Below are positions 25,917 to 35,137 of a stretch of 64,000 nucleotides of DNA, piece after piece (within the stretch, counting starts at the first letter, position 1; every line of letters starts with the position of its first letter). A program made the translations under genes and the position numbers. Where the stretch lies: positions 744,001-808,000 of the forward strand of contig CAWIHS010000001.1 in NCBI GenBank assembly GCA_963836005.1. The letters run 5' to 3'. Origin of the DNA: CAWIHS01 sp963836005 (GTDB taxonomy: Bacteria; Pseudomonadota; Gammaproteobacteria; GRL18). The notes below the pieces were generated by a model that searched no databases, was not told where the DNA came from, and saw only the letters and a list, made by a program, of their open reading frames with translations.

Positions 25917-26147
25917 ATGTCAAAAGAACCAAAAGTAGGCTCCTTAAGAGAAAGGAGGACGATTGATCGCCTACCAGATCGCAAAAACTACTGTGATCTT
26001 ATTAATGAAGCCGTACAAAGCGGGGCAAGACAAAGACCCGCCTGTGAACGGGTGGGAATATCTGCCCGCACCTATCAGCGATGGAACCAGAGTGGTCTTC
26101 TGGAGGCTACCATGAACACAAAAGGATACGGCAATATCCCCAGTTAA
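25917..26147 (+). pseudogene. IS3-like orfA fragment with a mini-repeat insert
   Basis: About 76 residues containing LPDRKNYCDLINEAVQSGARQRPACERVGISARTYQRW, which parallels the IS3-like element at 22666-22830. Its start region carries the CCAAAAGTAGGC mini-repeat (25930-25953). No downstream orfB follows. Confidence 0.7.
25930..25953 (+). repeat. Mini-repeat copy in an IS3-like fragment
   Basis: CCAAAAGTAGGCTCCTTAAG then AGAA; identical to the copy at 49705-49728 over 24 bases although the host element is different. Confidence 0.8.
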
Positions 26148-26394
26148 CTGTTTTATTACATAACATTTTTAGCTCGTGCGCTACCCTCACGGAGCATAAA
26201 AACCTTTATTGAGTTATTAATGGGTAGTCTGTTAACTCAATCGGGAGTTGTTTCCGGCCTAACGAGTTTATCTGGCCATTGATGATCCCATTGTACTCAG
26301 GAGCTCCAAAAAAGCCCCTGAATGTAAAATACATCATCAACATGGCAGCCAGACAAACCTGGCTCAGTATATTCGTGGGCAATGCTGAGTTGCC

Positions 26395-26712
26395 ATGGCA
26401 GCCGTCGTTAACCGAGCAGGAAATAATACGGTTTTACCCTTGCTGTTTCGTTTAACGCCGCAAGCCGGTAATAGCAGCAAACTAACGACGGCAAGAACGC
26501 TGATCAGAGCACTGCTCAAGCAGTTTCAAGACAGAGTGGTCACTGTCCTGGTGGATAGTTGGTATATGCGACGTTCGTTTATCCAATCGATACAGGTATG
26601 TGGGATAATCATCATTGATCAGGTTAGAATTGATACGGTATTGTGTAAACGACCCGGGAAATATGGGACGAAATATACAAAGACAGAAATAAAACGACAG
26701 CCGCTCATTTAA
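26395..26712 (+). pseudogene. IS4-like DDE transposase fragment
   Basis: 105 residues (LLFRLTPQAGNSSKLTTARTLIRALLKQFQDRVVTVLVDSWYMRRSFI...VIGQVRIDTVL-like). The VLVDSWYMRR piece looks like the second DDE Asp of IS4-type transposases. N- and C-terminal parts are missing. Confidence 0.6.
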
Positions 26713-26713
26713 A

Positions 26714-26747
26714 TAAAAAAACCGTGTCACTTTAGACACGGTTTTTC
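26714..26747. terminator. Rho-independent terminator, bidirectional
   Basis: AAAAAACCGTGTC-ACTTTA-GACACGGTTTTTC: an 8-bp stem (ACCGTGTC/GACACGGT) with A- and T-runs on both sides. It ends the minus-strand DsrE/rhodanese region and also the plus-strand IS fragment. Confidence 0.85.
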
Positions 26748-26769
26748 ATATGGGAAGGTATCTTTTTGT

Positions 26770-27404
26770 TTAGAAATCAAACACTTTATCAGCATCCAGT
26801 GTCATTTTCATGACCGCCATACATGGATTACTGGCTCTCCTGTATCCGTGACATGGGGGTGGAAGTATCCCATAATCGGGCGGCATATTACCATAACGTT
26901 CAATCCAGCATAGAGGGCAGATCACCATTATTATTACCTTGGTAATGTCAGCTCAAGAAAGCCGCAATATCTGGTTGGCCATAGAGAAACATATTTAGAT
27001 TATCCTCAAGTGATATATATCCATCAACCAGGATCCTCGTATATCCATATTTGGGGGTATACTGCATTTAAAGTGTCTGAGTCGTTTGCCACTTACTACT
27101 TTCTTATTACCAAGCGCTACACCGTCAAGTGTTGGAAATAAGGTTACATTAACATTGACTCCCATCATCATTCCTCCCATTTTAGACATCCGAGCAAATG
27201 TCACGGCAAGACACGCAGCATCAGGGTTTTTTCTGGGATTAGAATTTAAAGTCACTACAATATCCTGGGGATCGCCCATAGATAAACCGGCATCAGAATC
27301 GTTAACCAATCAGCACTTGCAGTCATAGAAATCAAGTAGACAATACCAGTGATGAGCGCAATATTAAATTTTGTAGTCTTAATAGAAAACCATATAGTTT
27401 TCAT
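26770..27404 (-). pseudogene. Secreted DsrE-family protein, broken by several frameshifts
   Basis: A start at 27404 (after GAGGTG) opens a signal peptide (MKTIWFSIKTTKFNIALITG...MTASA). Near 27300 the frame moves to GLSMGDPQDIVVTLNSNPRK...NVTLFPTLDGVALGNKKV, a DsrE core. Near 27060 and 26950 it moves again, ending in VIICPLC-type sequence (KVIIMVICPLCWIERYGNM...MTLDADKVFDF). Together the pieces give a periplasmic DsrE-like protein, usually involved in sulfur handling. It lies upstream of the terminator and downstream of the rhodanese gene. Confidence 0.75.
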
Positions 27405-27499
27405 GATAAACACCTCATACTATTTTTTAATTTAAAATAGAAATCAGCAGCATTTTTCACCCTGCCGGGAAGTTAATATTTTCCCGACTGAGCCATAAA

Positions 27500-27955
27500 T
27501 TAATAGGCCGTCTTAGGTGAAAGATACTTTGCTAAATCCTCGAGCCCAAGTTTCAGTGAATACACATTATCAAAGCCAATATGACGTAATGCAGTACTCA
27601 CAGCCACAGAACGAAGGCCTGCTTTACAGACGATAACAATCTTCTTATCAGTAGGCAGGCGCGCCAGATTTTCTGCGCTGAACACCTGATCCATTGGAAT
27701 CACTAAGCTGCCGGGAATGGTAATACCATAGATCCCAGTTTCACCGGGTGTTCTGATATCCAGTACAAGCACTTTTCCCGCACGGACATCTTTGACAAAA
27801 TCCGGGGTCTTCACCATGTGTAAGGACTTGGAAGTGGCTTTCGCAGAAAATGGCTTGAAATACTGAGCGTAACTTTCAGCCAGCATGTTATCATAGGCCC
27901 AGGCTGATGATGTTGCTACAAAAAACATAACAACCATTAGAAGTGAATTTCTCAT
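27500..27955 (-). CDS. Secreted rhodanese-like sulfurtransferase
   Basis: 151 residues with a signal peptide (MRNSLLMVVMFFVATSSAWA) and one rhodanese domain (about 45-148). The catalytic Cys is in VIVCKAGLRSVA. Single-domain periplasmic rhodaneses move sulfane sulfur or detoxify cyanide. The next minus-strand gene is a broken secreted DsrE-like gene 95 bp on, so the pair looks like a small periplasmic sulfur unit. Confidence 0.88.
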   Translation of the reverse strand: MRNSLLMVVMFFVATSSAWAYDNMLAESYAQYFKPFSAKATSKSLHMVKTPDFVKDVRAGKVLVLDIRTPGETGIYGITIPGSLVIPMDQVFSAENLARLPTDKKIVIVCKAGLRSVAVSTALRHIGFDNVYSLKLGLEDLAKYLSPKTAY

Positions 27956-28645
27956 GACTATCTCCTTAGTAATCCCCCCTCAATTAAATAAGACACGCAC
28001 ACACATAAAAAATCATTTATACTTTATTACTTGGTAATATATTACTATTATGTTTTATTAATGTCATTGACCTGCGTCACTACTACTGCTGATTGTTATA
28101 AACATTATGGAAAAACATTCAAAAACCTATTTACCTCTTGGTTACATGGCATTGATGCTGCCAAATTCGTGTTTCGGATCTTTACCTTCAATTAGCTGCT
28201 TTTGCTAAGGATTGTCTGACAGCTTTCCACGCACAATTTATCCCTATCTGCAATGACCGGTTTAGGCTTACTTGGAGATTCCAGGCACATTACTGAAACG
28301 ACTGCCATCACCACATTGCAGACTCTTCAACTAGCGGTTTGTGCTCAAAATGACGATTAAGCTTTCCAACACAAAGGTAACAGCACAGGCACAAATACCT
28401 TGAAAAGATGGGGGCATTCATTGGCTTCTTGTATTAAGTTAGAAAGACAGCCCATGCTGTGTCGTCAACCGCTGACTTTTATATAGAAATACATACACAG
28501 CGTTGACAGAGGAAAGGATGGCCATTCCATTAGCCCGGACGCTAATGTACATCCGGCTAGCTGTGAAACAGCCTTGAATATCCAATGATAGCCACCTGGT
28601 TCTGATGTGGCTCGTGACAGTTCGCATCCCCCGTTAAAATCCGCA
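27956..28645. other. Intergenic stretch (690 bp), no gene seen
   Basis: Short ORFs only, antisense to each other and without ribosome-binding sites. It marks the border between low-GC DNA on the left and the higher-GC sugar operon. Confidence 0.45.
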
Positions 28646-30217
28646 TTACCAGAAGGCCACCACCAGCCACAGAGTCAACAGCAGCAGAGCCACGGCCTGG
28701 GTACGATAATCCTTCCACCATGGACCTGGAACAGTGGGCGCCAGGATCTCCGGACGGTAGGTAAATCGGGCAACCTGCTGCGATGATGGCGGTGCCGTTA
28801 GCCTGGCGGTCAACCAGTAAATCACACTGCTCACGGCAAAAATCACCCCTGCGATCAGGGTAAAGTGCAAGTCCAGCCAACCCGTTAATGTGGCGACAAA
28901 ACACAGCGCCGAAACGGCATGCCCGCCCAACAAGGTTGCCAGCGCAGCTCCTGCCCCCGCACGAGGGCAGAACAGGCCGAACAGAAAAATTACAACCACC
29001 GGCGGTACCAGAAACGCCAGTGCAGTTTGCAGATAATGGAACAAACCCTCAAAGCCGCCGATAACCGGCGCGACCAGTGCGGACAGCACCATGAACACCA
29101 CGATGGCCGTACGGCCGATCCATGCCGTTCGGCGCGGCGTAAGTTGTGGCCACATCGGTTTGACGAAATCCAGCGTCACCAGGGCGGCAGCAGAATTCAG
29201 GGTCGAGTCGATACTGGACATCAACGCTGCCACCAGTGCCGCAAGCACCAGCCCGGCCAGACCAGGCGGCAGCAGTGTACCGATCAGCGTAGGAAACACC
29301 TGGTCCCCCTGATCCAGACCAGGCAGGAAAACGCTTGCCATCACTCCCGGCAATACCATCAGGAACAATACTGGAAGCTTCAGCAGGCCAGCGAGCAATG
29401 CACCACGGCGTGCATCAGCAATGCTGCGCGCACCCAGCACCCGTTGCACAATGAACTGGTTGGTACACCAGAAATAAAAACCCAGTATCGGTACGCCCAC
29501 CAGCGTACCCAGCCAGGGCAGGTTCTCATCTGTCAGCGGCAACATCAGGGACAGATGCGCTGGCGGGGTGTGTGCCACCAGCTGTGCCCAGGAAAAATCC
29601 AGTTGCGCAAATGCAAGTACCGCGACCACTGTGGACCCCACCAGCAGGATCACCGCCTGCAGGACATCGGTATAGACAACCGCGGCAAGCCCGCCGGCTG
29701 CCGTGTAGAGTCCAGCAATGCCCGCCAGTATCAGTGCGGCGCTAAACAGGTCCAGTCCCGGCATGTACATGGTAAGTACGATGGCGCCGGCAAACAGCGT
29801 ACCCGCGGTGTCTACCACGATATTCGCTACGATGGTGAGCAGGGAAAAATAGCGGCGCACATGCCGGTCATACCGGTATTCCAGGAACTCCGGGACCGTG
29901 CCAATGCGAGCATTCAGATAGATTGGCACCAGGAACAGCGCAAACACTACCAGGATAGGTGCCGCCATCCATTCGTAATTAGCCACGGCGATACCCCAGG
30001 TATAGGCCGCGCCGGTCAGGCCTATCATGGTGGTGCTGGAGATATTCGAGGCAAACAACGACAGGCCAATGGGTACCCAGCCAAGCCGCCGGCCGGCCAG
30101 GAACAGGTCTTCGGCGCTGTGGGTACGCCGAGCCATGCGAAAGCCGATGAAAAACACCAGCAGGAAGTAGACGGCAACGATGACAAGATCAATCGTGCCC
30201 AGTGTTATATCCTGCAT
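28646..30217 (-). CDS. Sodium:solute symporter, SSS family
   Basis: 523 residues with about 14 membrane segments. SSS motifs: LFLAGRRLGWVPIGLSLFASNISS (TM1-2), TVPEFLEYRYDR and a DSTLNSAAALVTLD Na+-site region. It is closest in feel to sugar transporters of the family. It is likely last in the operon after the GH13 phosphorylase and HAD phosphatase, so a sugar or glucoside substrate is inferred. GC is clearly higher than in flanking IS DNA. Confidence 0.88.
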   Translation of the reverse strand: MQDITLGTIDLVIVAVYFLLVFFIGFRMARRTHSAEDLFLAGRRLGWVPIGLSLFASNISSTTMIGLTGAAYTWGIAVANYEWMAAPILVVFALFLVPIYLNARIGTVPEFLEYRYDRHVRRYFSLLTIVANIVVDTAGTLFAGAIVLTMYMPGLDLFSAALILAGIAGLYTAAGGLAAVVYTDVLQAVILLVGSTVVAVLAFAQLDFSWAQLVAHTPPAHLSLMLPLTDENLPWLGTLVGVPILGFYFWCTNQFIVQRVLGARSIADARRGALLAGLLKLPVLFLMVLPGVMASVFLPGLDQGDQVFPTLIGTLLPPGLAGLVLAALVAALMSSIDSTLNSAAALVTLDFVKPMWPQLTPRRTAWIGRTAIVVFMVLSALVAPVIGGFEGLFHYLQTALAFLVPPVVVIFLFGLFCPRAGAGAALATLLGGHAVSALCFVATLTGWLDLHFTLIAGVIFAVSSVIYWLTARLTAPPSSQQVARFTYRPEILAPTVPGPWWKDYRTQAVALLLLTLWLVVAFW

Positions 30218-30327
30218 GTTTACGAACCACCCCCGGTTAATGGAACACAGAACCTGGATTGTACAGGCCCGATCCTGCTTGCCCTGAGCAACGGGTGCTC
30301 CTATAAAGTTATTGTAGTGAAAGTCTG

Positions 30328-31152
30328 CTATACAGGGTCGAGTTCATCATCAAACACTCCGTAATGATAGGCGCCTTCAATGACACCACTCGTATAGTAA
30401 CCTTGCAAACCCTTGAAATCCCCCTGTGCAAAATACACCTTCAGGCCAGGGCTCTCATCCATCGCTTGCTTTACATTGTCTACCAGTTGATCATCGGCAT
30501 TTTTAACAAGAACACCGCAGAATCCTGCTGTCAGAGGGAAAATATCATTGCCGCTGTCCCCGCAAAATACCACATCCTGTTTAGCAGCGCCGAACTCCCT
30601 GGCCACATACTCCAGGGCAGTCTGCTTTGTCGCACTTGCGGGCAGGAAATCCAGCAGCCCCTTGCCGTCCTGCGAATCGAAACTGTAGACGATAACTTCA
30701 TCAAACTTTCCCGTCACCAGTTCATCGACCTTTTTCAACACCTCATTATTTTTATGATGTTCAACATAATAACTCTGCTTGAACGGGTTAAGATGCTCGC
30801 GTTCCTGTTCCTGCATACCATCAACCCCGGCAACCGCATCTCTTATTGCAGCGGCATCCCATCTGGGACTCACGCGCCGGACATGCGCAATCCAGCCATC
30901 ATCGAATTGCCACTCACCATGCTCATACTTTCTTATCGAGGTACCGACATCGCCACACAGAACATCCGGATACCTGACCCCGTATTCCCTGATCGCATTT
31001 TCAGTGAGAGACAGATTTCGTCCCGTCACATAAACGACCAGCACATCATGTTTTTCCGTCAGCTCATTAAACAGCTCGATGGCTTCGCTATCAGCTTCCC
31101 AGCTGCCATTAGGAAGCAGCGTCCGGTCAAGATCAGTAGCCAGTATTTTCAT
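30328..31152 (-). CDS. HAD-IIB hydrolase, sucrose-phosphate-phosphatase-like
   Basis: 274 residues from ATG 31152 (preceded by GAGG). HAD motifs: DLDRTLL near the N-terminus, VVYVTGRN, a type IIB cap and GDSGNDIFPL near the C-terminus. The layout is that of sucrose-6-phosphate or glycosyl-glycerate-phosphate phosphatases. The neighbouring GH13_18 phosphorylase supports a role with phosphorylated sugars or compatible-solute glucosides; the exact substrate is not shown. Confidence 0.8.
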   Translation of the reverse strand: MKILATDLDRTLLPNGSWEADSEAIELFNELTEKHDVLVVYVTGRNLSLTENAIREYGVRYPDVLCGDVGTSIRKYEHGEWQFDDGWIAHVRRVSPRWDAAAIRDAVAGVDGMQEQEREHLNPFKQSYYVEHHKNNEVLKKVDELVTGKFDEVIVYSFDSQDGKGLLDFLPASATKQTALEYVAREFGAAKQDVVFCGDSGNDIFPLTAGFCGVLVKNADDQLVDNVKQAMDESPGLKVYFAQGDFKGLQGYYTSGVIEGAYHYGVFDDELDPV

Positions 31153-31249
31153 ATTTATCCTCAACGAATCGAGTCGGCACCGTTGCCGCATGTCAGACTA
31201 GCGATACGACGTTACATATTCTTCGCAGGCCTTACCCTTGTGTGTCACA

Positions 31250-32964
31250 CTAAAGCCGATAGTTGCGCAAGTCAGCGTTCAGTGTCGCGATGCAGCCATG
31301 ATGTTTCCATGTCATGTGCAAGCGATGTTCATCTGAGCGATGAATCTCCAGTTCACCGTCAAAGGCAGGCGATTTATTGCGCAGTCTCATGAGCTCCAGC
31401 TGGTCGCGCACAACAATTCGCGAGAGTCCTTGCTCAATATCACTGATGGTGAGAGTAGTGCGATTGATTTCTTTATGCCCGGCGGAACCGCCCTTGTCCG
31501 CCGCGGCGTAATCGTTCTTGCCGGCAAACAGGTCCAGATACCAAACTTGCGGGATTCCCGGCATAAACATTTGAATGGCCCGGGCAAGACGCAACTTGCG
31601 TTCATCTTCTCCCAGCGCGCTGAAGAACGTCGCATTTATCTGGTAATAGGATATTTTCTTGCCATCCGGGCCATACAGGTTTTTTACTCGTCCGCCCCTA
31701 TCCATTATTTCGTCAATGACGGCGTCGATCTCGTCATCGCTTAACAAGCCTGCTTTTGAGACGCCGGCGTTGTCCTTCCCTCTCAGGTCAAGCACAGGAA
31801 TGCCATCATGACAGCCAAGCATATTGATCGTTTTGATGTTTTTCTCTATCAGCTCGCCAATCCAGCGCAAAAGATGCCTGTTGGTGCCGCGCTCCAGGGC
31901 GTCAATCACCAGGCCGGGAAAGAAAAAGTCGTAGATGGGAAACCCCTTGCCGGCCACTTCTTCATGGAGCCCATCGCCATATTCAGCATGTATTTCCGGC
32001 AGCAGAACCAGGTCATACTTGTCCGCTATCTGTTTAAGTCTTTCCAGGTACGACCAGGTACCCGGTTTATTGAAGAAATTGACCGCACCCGGTTCCTTGT
32101 GCAAATACGCGAAGGCGTCGAGCCGGACGAGCTTTCCGCCGTGCTCGTGCAGCTTTTTCAGGGTCTCATCATAAAAATTCCAGACTTCTTCCGATTGCGC
32201 GTTTAAATCCATTTGTCCCAGATATTTCCGATTCTGCTCAACCAGGGAAACGATTTCCTCCTTGTGATGTGACAGATCGCCCAACTCGATTTCAGTAATA
32301 TCCCGATTCGCATTCATCATATCATTCACGATCGATGCAATGTACTCCGCGTCCTCGTGTGTAGAGTTCCTTGATTCCCAGGACCCGCAGCAGATCGTGG
32401 GCGGCGATCTCGTGATAGACAACCTCCTGATAAAACGTATTCCAGTAAGGCCTGTCGGATGCCATCCGGAAAGCGTACCTTCAATACCGGAAGTCCGGGT
32501 TTTCTCATGAAAAGCTTATCGAGATGTTCTTCATATGGCACCACATGACCATCAGGACTAATCTCACCATGCGAATGCCAGAATTCATTCCAGTCAATAA
32601 AGAAGTCCTTGTAGTTTGATTTATCCCCTTTTTTCAAGAGATCCTGAAACTGGGGAGAGCCTACGGAGAGGTGATTCAAAACGAGGTCAAACTTGAACAT
32701 AATGTTCAGTTCATGGAGTTCTTTCAAATCTTCCCGGGAAACAAGCTCATCATTAAGATTGTAATCAATAATGGAAAAGCCGCGGTCCAGATCACTGTTA
32801 AAAACGGTGGGAAGGATGTAGAACAGGGAAAAAACATCCTTGAACTCCGGCCTCTTGAGCATGCGTACGATATCAGTCAGGTTGCGGCCAATGCTGTCAG
32901 GGTAGGCGTTAAATATGACGCCTTTCGGCAGTTCTTGTTTCATTGATTCGACTTCGGTATTCAT
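31250..32964 (-). pseudogene. GH13_18 glucoside phosphorylase (sucrose-phosphorylase type), one frameshift
   Basis: Two frames make one enzyme of about 570 residues: N-part 32964-32445 (MKQELPKGVIFNAYPDSIG...VRFPDGIRQA) and C-part from about 32445 to 31250 (YWNTFYQEVVYHEI...). Catalytic motifs are intact in the C-part: nucleophile Asp in LVRLDAFAYLHK, acid/base Glu in LLPEIHAEYG and MLGCHDGIPVLD. An extra base at about 32446 (TTACTGG for TACTGG) breaks the frame. GH13_18 enzymes cleave sucrose, glucosylglycerol or glucosylglycerate with phosphate; which one applies is not decided here. Confidence 0.82.
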
Positions 32965-32972
32965 GGCTCTCA

Positions 32973-33006
32973 AGGATAGGCAATTCAATGCCACTTTTCA
33001 ATCTAT
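32973..33006 (-). promoter_or_regulatory. Promoter-like module A (upstream of GH13 gene)
   Basis: Minus strand: TTGAAA (33001-32996), 17-bp spacer with CATTGAATT, then TATCCT (32978-32973). It matches modules at 33165, 42153 and 48562 in the spacer too. The start would be only about 10 bp before ATG 32964, so the mRNA may be nearly leaderless, or translation may begin at the next ATG (32943). Confidence 0.65.
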
Positions 33007-33164
33007 AAACCAGAAATTGTAACAATTTAATGGTTCAGATCAGGTAAATGGAAATAGAAAATTCAGCCAAAACGGCCTATTCAAGCTCCTTGAATCACAT
33101 TTTATGAATATTACATCCACTTCTAAACCGATCTCAATCAACAAAGTGTGATGATGTTTAATCG

Positions 33165-33198
33165 ATAGATTGAAAAGCGTCATTGAATTTCCTATACT
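33165..33198 (+). promoter_or_regulatory. Promoter-like module B (upstream of 33239 gene)
   Basis: Plus strand: ATAGATTGAAAAGCGTCATT, with TTGAAA at 33170-33175, a 17-bp spacer and TATACT at 33193-33198. It is the same module as A but on the opposite strand, so the two face away from each other across about 160 bp. Confidence 0.65.
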
Positions 33199-33238
33199 TT
33201 TGTACTCTCAAAGTGATTTCCAGGGGTGGGATATCTTT

Positions 33239-33757
33239 ATGCTTCCGTTCTCCACTTGGCGTGATGTGTTCCGTATCTCCTGGATACGCGAGAACAGGAA
33301 GGCGGTGCGCTTCCTCAGCGAGCTGTTCTATCTTCTCATTGCCTTGTACCGGGCGAAGCGAACCCAGGATTTCAACTGCCTCAAGCAGGTCTACTTCGAG
33401 ATGATCGAATCGTTTGCCCAATATGGACGTGGCGAGGCGAAAGGTACTGTGGACAAGGTGCTGAGGATTGCATGGATCGCGGAGCACCGCCGGGACCTCT
33501 TTCGCCTGATATCCGCTTACAAGCGGGTGATCGACGGAATGCAGGTCCAGCAGCGCCTTAACGGCAATTCCCCCGCTACACAGAGAGAGATCAATCGGGA
33601 TATCGAGGATTTCGTCCTCGCTTTCAAGGCACTGATTGATTTCGGCGAAGCGGACGAGGCTCGTGTGGCCGATCTACTGCAGCGGCCCGAGGTCATGGAC
33701 GCGTCCATGGTGCACATCAAGGCGATCACTCATGGGTGTGATGAGCTACCGTTCTGA
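33239..33757 (+). CDS. Hypothetical helical protein
   Basis: 172 residues from ATG 33239; an in-frame start at 33170 would lie inside the promoter module, so the later start is chosen. The sequence is all-helical and charged (MLPFSTWRDVFRISWIRENRKAVRFLSELFYLL...), with one possible membrane-like segment (FLSELFYLLIALY). No known family. GC is high compared with the MITE and tRNA fragment that follow. Confidence 0.6.
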   Translation: MLPFSTWRDVFRISWIRENRKAVRFLSELFYLLIALYRAKRTQDFNCLKQVYFEMIESFAQYGRGEAKGTVDKVLRIAWIAEHRRDLFRLISAYKRVIDGMQVQQRLNGNSPATQREINRDIEDFVLAFKALIDFGEADEARVADLLQRPEVMDASMVHIKAITHGCDELPF

Positions 33758-33760
33758 CTT

Positions 33761-33913
33761 GCTAAATAAATGCTCTTAAAAGATGTCCATTTAGCACAAG
33801 AACCTGTAATGTATCATTTCGGGATTTGATGCTAATATGAGCGAAATGAGGTATTACAGGGTCTTGTGCGATGCCTCAATACTATGGCCACTATTTCCGA
33901 ACAGCTATTTAGA
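33761..33913 (-). repeat. MITE-like element, copy 1
   Basis: About 153 bp, roughly 90% identical to the reverse complement of 40049-40201. Ends resemble TCTAAATAGCTGTTCG and GCTAAATAAATGCTC (terminal inverted repeats). The centre is a long hairpin (GCACAAGAACCTGTAAT / ATTACAGGGTCTTGTGC). Confidence 0.85.
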
Positions 33914-33928
33914 TATTAGCAAAAGTCG

Positions 33929-33984
33929 ATTCAAAATCCGGTGGGGTTAAACCCGTGACAGGTCTGCTCCGTCCTTAGCTAACA
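33929..33984 (+). pseudogene. 3' half of a tRNA-Leu(CAA), degenerate fragment 2
   Basis: ATTCAAAATCCGG (anticodon loop with CAA) is identical to fragment 1; a variable arm GGGTTAAACCC, a damaged T-arm and CCTTAGCT-AACA follow. It is 16 bp beyond the MITE and 40 bp before the broken end of the Kef gene. Confidence 0.62.
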
Positions 33985-34023
33985 CTAACTTATCGGTACG
34001 CTGAATAGTTACGTTATTTCTTC

Positions 34024-34593
34024 TTAATAAGCTGATAAACGACTGAATAATAAATTTTCATCACCAGTAATTTCATTACCACTCAATAACGGGATTAAGG
34101 CCATCATTGGAATAACTGCGAGATCCTGGAAAAGCAAAACTGAAAAAGCAGATTTGCCTGTATGAGTAGGCAGTAAATTTTTTTCATTTAATAATTGCAG
34201 AGCTATCGCGGTGGAAGATAAAGAGAAAATCATGGCTATAATTAACGCACTGCTCCAGTTTAACCCAAATGCTAAACCAATGAGAGTGAGTAATATGCTG
34301 GAAAGAAAGACCTGCCCTCCTCCCAGACCCAGAATACTGTGGCGCATAGCCTGTATACGTTTAGGTTCTAATTCCAGTCCAATAAGAAATAATAATAGCA
34401 CTACACCGAATTCAGAAAAGTGCAGAATATCCTGAATATCAGTTATTAAAGCTAACCCCCAGGGACCGATTATGGCGCCGGCAAACAGGTAACCCAGAAC
34501 TGAACCCAGAGCAATTTTTCGGAACAGCGGCACAGCAATAACTGCAGATAAAAGATAAATCACAATATTAACTAAAAGGCTGTGTTCATTCAT
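34024..34593 (-). pseudogene. Kef-type cation/proton antiporter, N-terminal third only
   Basis: 190 residues from ATG 34593 (MNEHSLLVNIVIYLLSAVIAVPLFRKIALGSVLGYLFAGAIIGPWGL...). CPA2 motifs are clear (FSEFGVVLLLFLIGLELEP, SLSSTAIALQLL, FQDLAVIPMMALIPLL), but the protein stops where a KefB/KefC of about 600 residues would go on. The remaining membrane helices and the TrkA-N domain are lost. The break lies beside the tRNA-Leu fragment and MITE. Confidence 0.88.
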
Positions 34594-34594
34594 A

Positions 34595-35137
34595 TCAACA
34601 ATTGACCAGTGAATAAAGTTCCTGGAGGCGTTGACGATATTCATCACCCTTTTGCCTGAGTTCAGCTGTTGTTGCAAGGTGAGCCTGATATAACGCAAGA
34701 GGTGAGTAATAGTGCATATCGCAATGATATGCCAATTGTTCCAGAGGACGCAGGAAATCCTCAAGGGCATAGCAATCATCGCCGCCATCCTGATAGGAAA
34801 GACGTTTATGTCCGGCTGTTACAACAGCAAAGCAGAATTTACCCTTTAGCATTGTATCCTCATCTTTATGACCAAAAGCAAACCCTCTGGTTAAGACCAC
34901 TTCCTGCCATTGCTTTAACAATGCTGGCACATTGTACCAGTAAATAGGAAATTGAAAGATTACCAGCTTTGCTTTGTTTAAAAGCTTTTGCTCTGCCTTT
35001 ACATCAATATGAAAATCTGCATATCTTTCATACAGGTCATCGATGACCACTTGTTGCAGTTTTGAAACTTCAGCCAACAATTGTTTGTTAGCATGCGAGC
35101 GTTTGAGATATGGGTGTGCAATAACAATGAGTATCAT
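34595..35137 (-). CDS. kefG: KefG/KefF-type NAD(P)H oxidoreductase
   Basis: 180-residue flavodoxin-like quinone reductase: ILIVIAHPYLKRSHANKQLL (FMN-binding start), VVIDDLYERY, FPIYWYNVPALLKQWQEVV. Kef ancillary proteins bind and activate Kef potassium efflux channels. It sits directly before the truncated kef gene (stop and start overlap region), so its partner is lost unless one exists elsewhere. Confidence 0.88.
   Translation of the reverse strand: MILIVIAHPYLKRSHANKQLLAEVSKLQQVVIDDLYERYADFHIDVKAEQKLLNKAKLVIFQFPIYWYNVPALLKQWQEVVLTRGFAFGHKDEDTMLKGKFCFAVVTAGHKRLSYQDGGDDCYALEDFLRPLEQLAYHCDMHYYSPLALYQAHLATTAELRQKGDEYRQRLQELYSLVNC

Noticed and set aside
28919..30364. A 481-codon open frame on the plus strand
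   Set aside because: It lies exactly antisense to the SSS symporter, is rich in Arg/Gln/His as expected from a shadow of high-GC membrane coding, and resembles no protein.
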